Below, in pieces: positions 24,073-25,471 of a DNA stretch of 25,471 nt. The DNA is from an uncultured Veillonella sp. (GTDB taxonomy: Bacteria > Bacillota > Negativicutes > Veillonellales > Veillonellaceae), in NCBI GenBank assembly GCA_900550175.1, contig URQX01000011.1:1-25471 (forward strand), given 5' to 3'. A program made the translations under genes and the position numbers. Every line of letters starts with the position of its first letter. Positions within the stretch are counted from its first letter, which is position 1. The notes under the pieces were generated by a model that saw nothing but the letters and a program-made list of their open reading frames with translations, had not been told where the DNA came from and searched no databases.

Positions 24073-24094
24073 TGATAATTTTATCATTTATGAT
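24073..24094. promoter_or_regulatory. Overlapping A/T palindromes, candidate metal-regulator operator
   Basis: TGATAA-TT-TTATCA (24073-24086) overlaps ATCAT-TT-ATGAT (24083-24094). The hexamer layout is reminiscent of Fur-family sites. It lies about 140 bases before the DUF4198 gene, rather far for a simple repressor. A further set of short palindromes, GATAC-GG-GTATC (24145-24156) and GTATATAC (24158-24165), lies closer to TATAAT at 24184-24189. Confidence 0.35.
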
Positions 24095-24233
24095 TAATAG
24101 GAATATAGAACCTTGTATATATGGAGTTTGCATAATATCTTGCTGATACGGGTATCGGTATATACGGAATATCCATATTGATGTATAATAATAGCAAGTT
24201 TGTTGAAATCAATTATTGATTATGGAGGTTCTT

Positions 24234-24956
24234 ATGAATAAGAAAATTTTAGCATCTTTATTTGCTGTAGGTTTAGCTGCAGGCTATGTATGCTCTTCTG
24301 TTGATGCACATGGTGTGTTCTTCGCTAACCGTACAGATGAAAAAGTACTTGTATTAGGTGAGGGTCCTGTAGATAATGCTTATAGTGCAGATATGGTAAA
24401 AAATATTACTGCATATGATGTACAAGGCAAACAAATTCCTGTACAAGTTGTGAAGCATGAAAAAAATGTAGCTATTATTCCACCAGCAGACCTTGGTGTA
24501 ACTGTAACTAATTTTGATTATGGCTACTGGACTAAGACTAAAGATGGTAAAACAATTCATAAACCAATCACCGAAGTTCCTGGTGCGGTTAAGAGTACAC
24601 ATGCTATCAAATATGATGTTCATTACTGGAATGCACAAGCAAAACCATTTGTAGATAAGAATGCATTTATTCAAATTGTACCTTCTGTTAATCCATTGAC
24701 ATTAAGAAAAGGTGATACATATGAAATCCAAGTGTTTAAAGATGGTAAACCATATGCGAATGCACCTCTTATCAAAGATTTAGTAAATGATTTAACTGGT
24801 GAAGCTAAAGCCGATGAAAATGGTAAAGCTACTGTAGCTGTTACAGCAGATGGCTTAAATGTAGTAGGTGTTGAAGTTGCATTCCCTACACAAAATAAAG
24901 GGGAACAAAATAAATATTTTAGTGCATTGTCCTTCCTTATTTCTCCTGAAGAATAA
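24234..24956 (+). CDS. Secreted DUF4198-family protein, possible metal-binding
   Basis: DUF4198 proteins are periplasmic proteins often found beside metal (nickel or cobalt) uptake genes; the family was once misnamed NikM. This 240-residue protein has a signal peptide with likely cleavage at A25/H26, so the mature chain would begin with His-Gly, a possible copper- or nickel-type ligand. A C-terminal beta-sandwich-like part (GDTYEIQVFKDGKPYANAPL, DENGKATVAVTADGLNVV) fits the family. I start at 24234, with GGAGG at 24224-24228; an in-frame ATG at 24216 would make an overlong N-terminus. TATAAT at 24184-24189 may be its -10. The metal role is inferred from family context only. Confidence 0.8.
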   Translation: MNKKILASLFAVGLAAGYVCSSVDAHGVFFANRTDEKVLVLGEGPVDNAYSADMVKNITAYDVQGKQIPVQVVKHEKNVAIIPPADLGVTVTNFDYGYWTKTKDGKTIHKPITEVPGAVKSTHAIKYDVHYWNAQAKPFVDKNAFIQIVPSVNPLTLRKGDTYEIQVFKDGKPYANAPLIKDLVNDLTGEAKADENGKATVAVTADGLNVVGVEVAFPTQNKGEQNKYFSALSFLISPEE

Positions 24957-24998
24957 TAATTAGTAATTTTAGTACTTACCGAGTGTGTGAGTAAATAG

Positions 24999-25032
24999 AA
25001 GACCTCCTTAGTTGGACTAAGGGGGTCTTTTT
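24999..25032 (+). terminator. Rho-independent terminator after the DUF4198 gene
   Basis: A 13-bp stem with one wobble pair (24999-25011 with 25017-25029), a 5-nt loop and a T run. It means the next gene is read from its own promoter. Confidence 0.92.
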
Positions 25033-25106
25033 GTGCTTTTTAGGTGTTATAAATTTTATGTGATTTAGTGAGAGTATGATAAGCATGATATAAGAAGGAG
25101 AGAATT

Positions 25107-25471
25107 ATGAAGTTACATCGCCATTTATCTGCTATGATGGCTGCCTTAGTTTTGACTGGTATTTCTTATACTGCTATGGCTACAGAAATTAATGCCACTA
25201 GCGATAAAGCAGAGGAGTTACTCGGTTTAACAATGGGCTCACCAGTACAAACGCAACCTGAGGTTAAACACATAGAGGATACATTAACAGTTAATGTACA
25301 TGGTAAAAGCTTAACAGAGGCTGGTAAAAGTAAGAATGTTACAGGTATTTATAATGGCTTTGGTTCACAACTAACGGTAGATAAAGACCTTATTGTACGA
25401 TTAAAGAATGATGCACCAGCATCGAAGCGAGAATTAGGTCATTATTATATGAGTGCTGTTTATGCTGGTTA
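25107..25471 (+). CDS. Unknown secreted protein, 3' truncated by the window edge
   Basis: An open frame of at least 121 codons runs off the right edge with no stop. A strong AAGGAGAG site lies just before the ATG. The first 25 residues form a typical signal peptide (MKLHRHLSAMMAALVLTG then ISYTAMA), with likely cleavage at A25/T26. The rest is polar, with a LTVNVHGKSLTEAG stretch that looks like a beta-strand. I do not recognise a family. Its placement after a DUF4198 gene, in the same direction but behind a terminator, is compatible with an outer-envelope or periplasmic role related to metal uptake, which is a guess. Confidence 0.75.
   Translation, partial: MKLHRHLSAMMAALVLTGISYTAMATEINATSDKAEELLGLTMGSPVQTQPEVKHIEDTLTVNVHGKSLTEAGKSKNVTGIYNGFGSQLTVDKDLIVRLKNDAPASKRELGHYYMSAVYAG

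Noticed and set aside
24216..24956. Calling the DUF4198 protein a nickel transporter subunit (NikM)
   Set aside because: The family was misnamed; this protein has no membrane segments beyond the signal peptide and no transporter genes are visible beside it.
1..25471. CRISPR arrays, tRNA/rRNA genes, insertion sequences, prophage or attachment sites
   Set aside because: Reading through all intergenic regions I found no regularly spaced repeats, cloverleaf-like sequence, transposase or integrase motif, or terminal inverted repeats.

Overview
The window looks like a chromosomal segment of a Veillonella-type bacterium (Negativicutes, a diderm lineage of the Firmicutes). The base composition is AT-leaning with Firmicutes-style AGGAGG ribosome binding sites and a KtrAB potassium system, a YlbF-family protein and a MurB typical of low-GC Gram-positives. 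Next to these sit genes that only make sense with an outer membrane: a TonB-dependent receptor, ExbB, ExbD and TonB. The genus is inferred from remembered protein similarity and was not tested by a search.

Layout. (1) 1-1090: the C-terminal part of an ascorbate-type PTS IIC permease, then a small DUF454 membrane protein and a strong terminator. (2) 1200-11670: an iron/heme locus. It holds an AraC/PchR-like regulator with a Fur-like box in its promoter, a 1695-residue outer-membrane protein, exbB-exbD-tonB, a flavodoxin and a HutW/ChuW-type radical SAM enzyme of anaerobic heme breakdown, closed by a terminator. (3) 11750-14916: a PfkB sugar kinase with ktrB-ktrA. (4) 14937-18634: a protein of exact 22-residue repeats, a MoxR-type AAA+ ATPase and a DUF2201/VWA protein. 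(5) 18703-21945: a minus-strand UPF0173 metal-dependent hydrolase, then moaC, trmL, a ylbF-family gene and murB on the plus strand. (6) 22037-24018: typA/bipA with a clear promoter and a structured leader. (7) 24073-25471: a secreted DUF4198 protein and the start of an unknown secreted protein cut by the window edge.

The most interesting region is the heme locus. The receptor appears to be two outer-membrane barrels in one chain. Residues 1-892 are a complete TonB-dependent receptor ending in a classic C-terminal beta-strand with terminal Phe. Residues about 942-1695 resemble the porin barrel of Negativicutes OmpM proteins, with a large hydrophilic insert. It is followed by its own ExbBD-TonB energy module, whose TonB has an (X-Gly)15 spacer instead of a Pro-rich one, and by cytoplasmic heme-degrading candidates. 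No periplasmic binding protein or ABC importer is present in the locus. A reasonable working model is iron- and regulator-controlled uptake of heme or a heme-like ligand, followed by oxygen-independent release of iron.

The second noteworthy unit is the repeat-protein/MoxR/VWA trio, whose VWA protein carries what looks like a broken metallopeptidase motif. No stretch of more than 300 bases lacks a gene. No tRNA, rRNA, CRISPR array, insertion sequence or prophage was seen.
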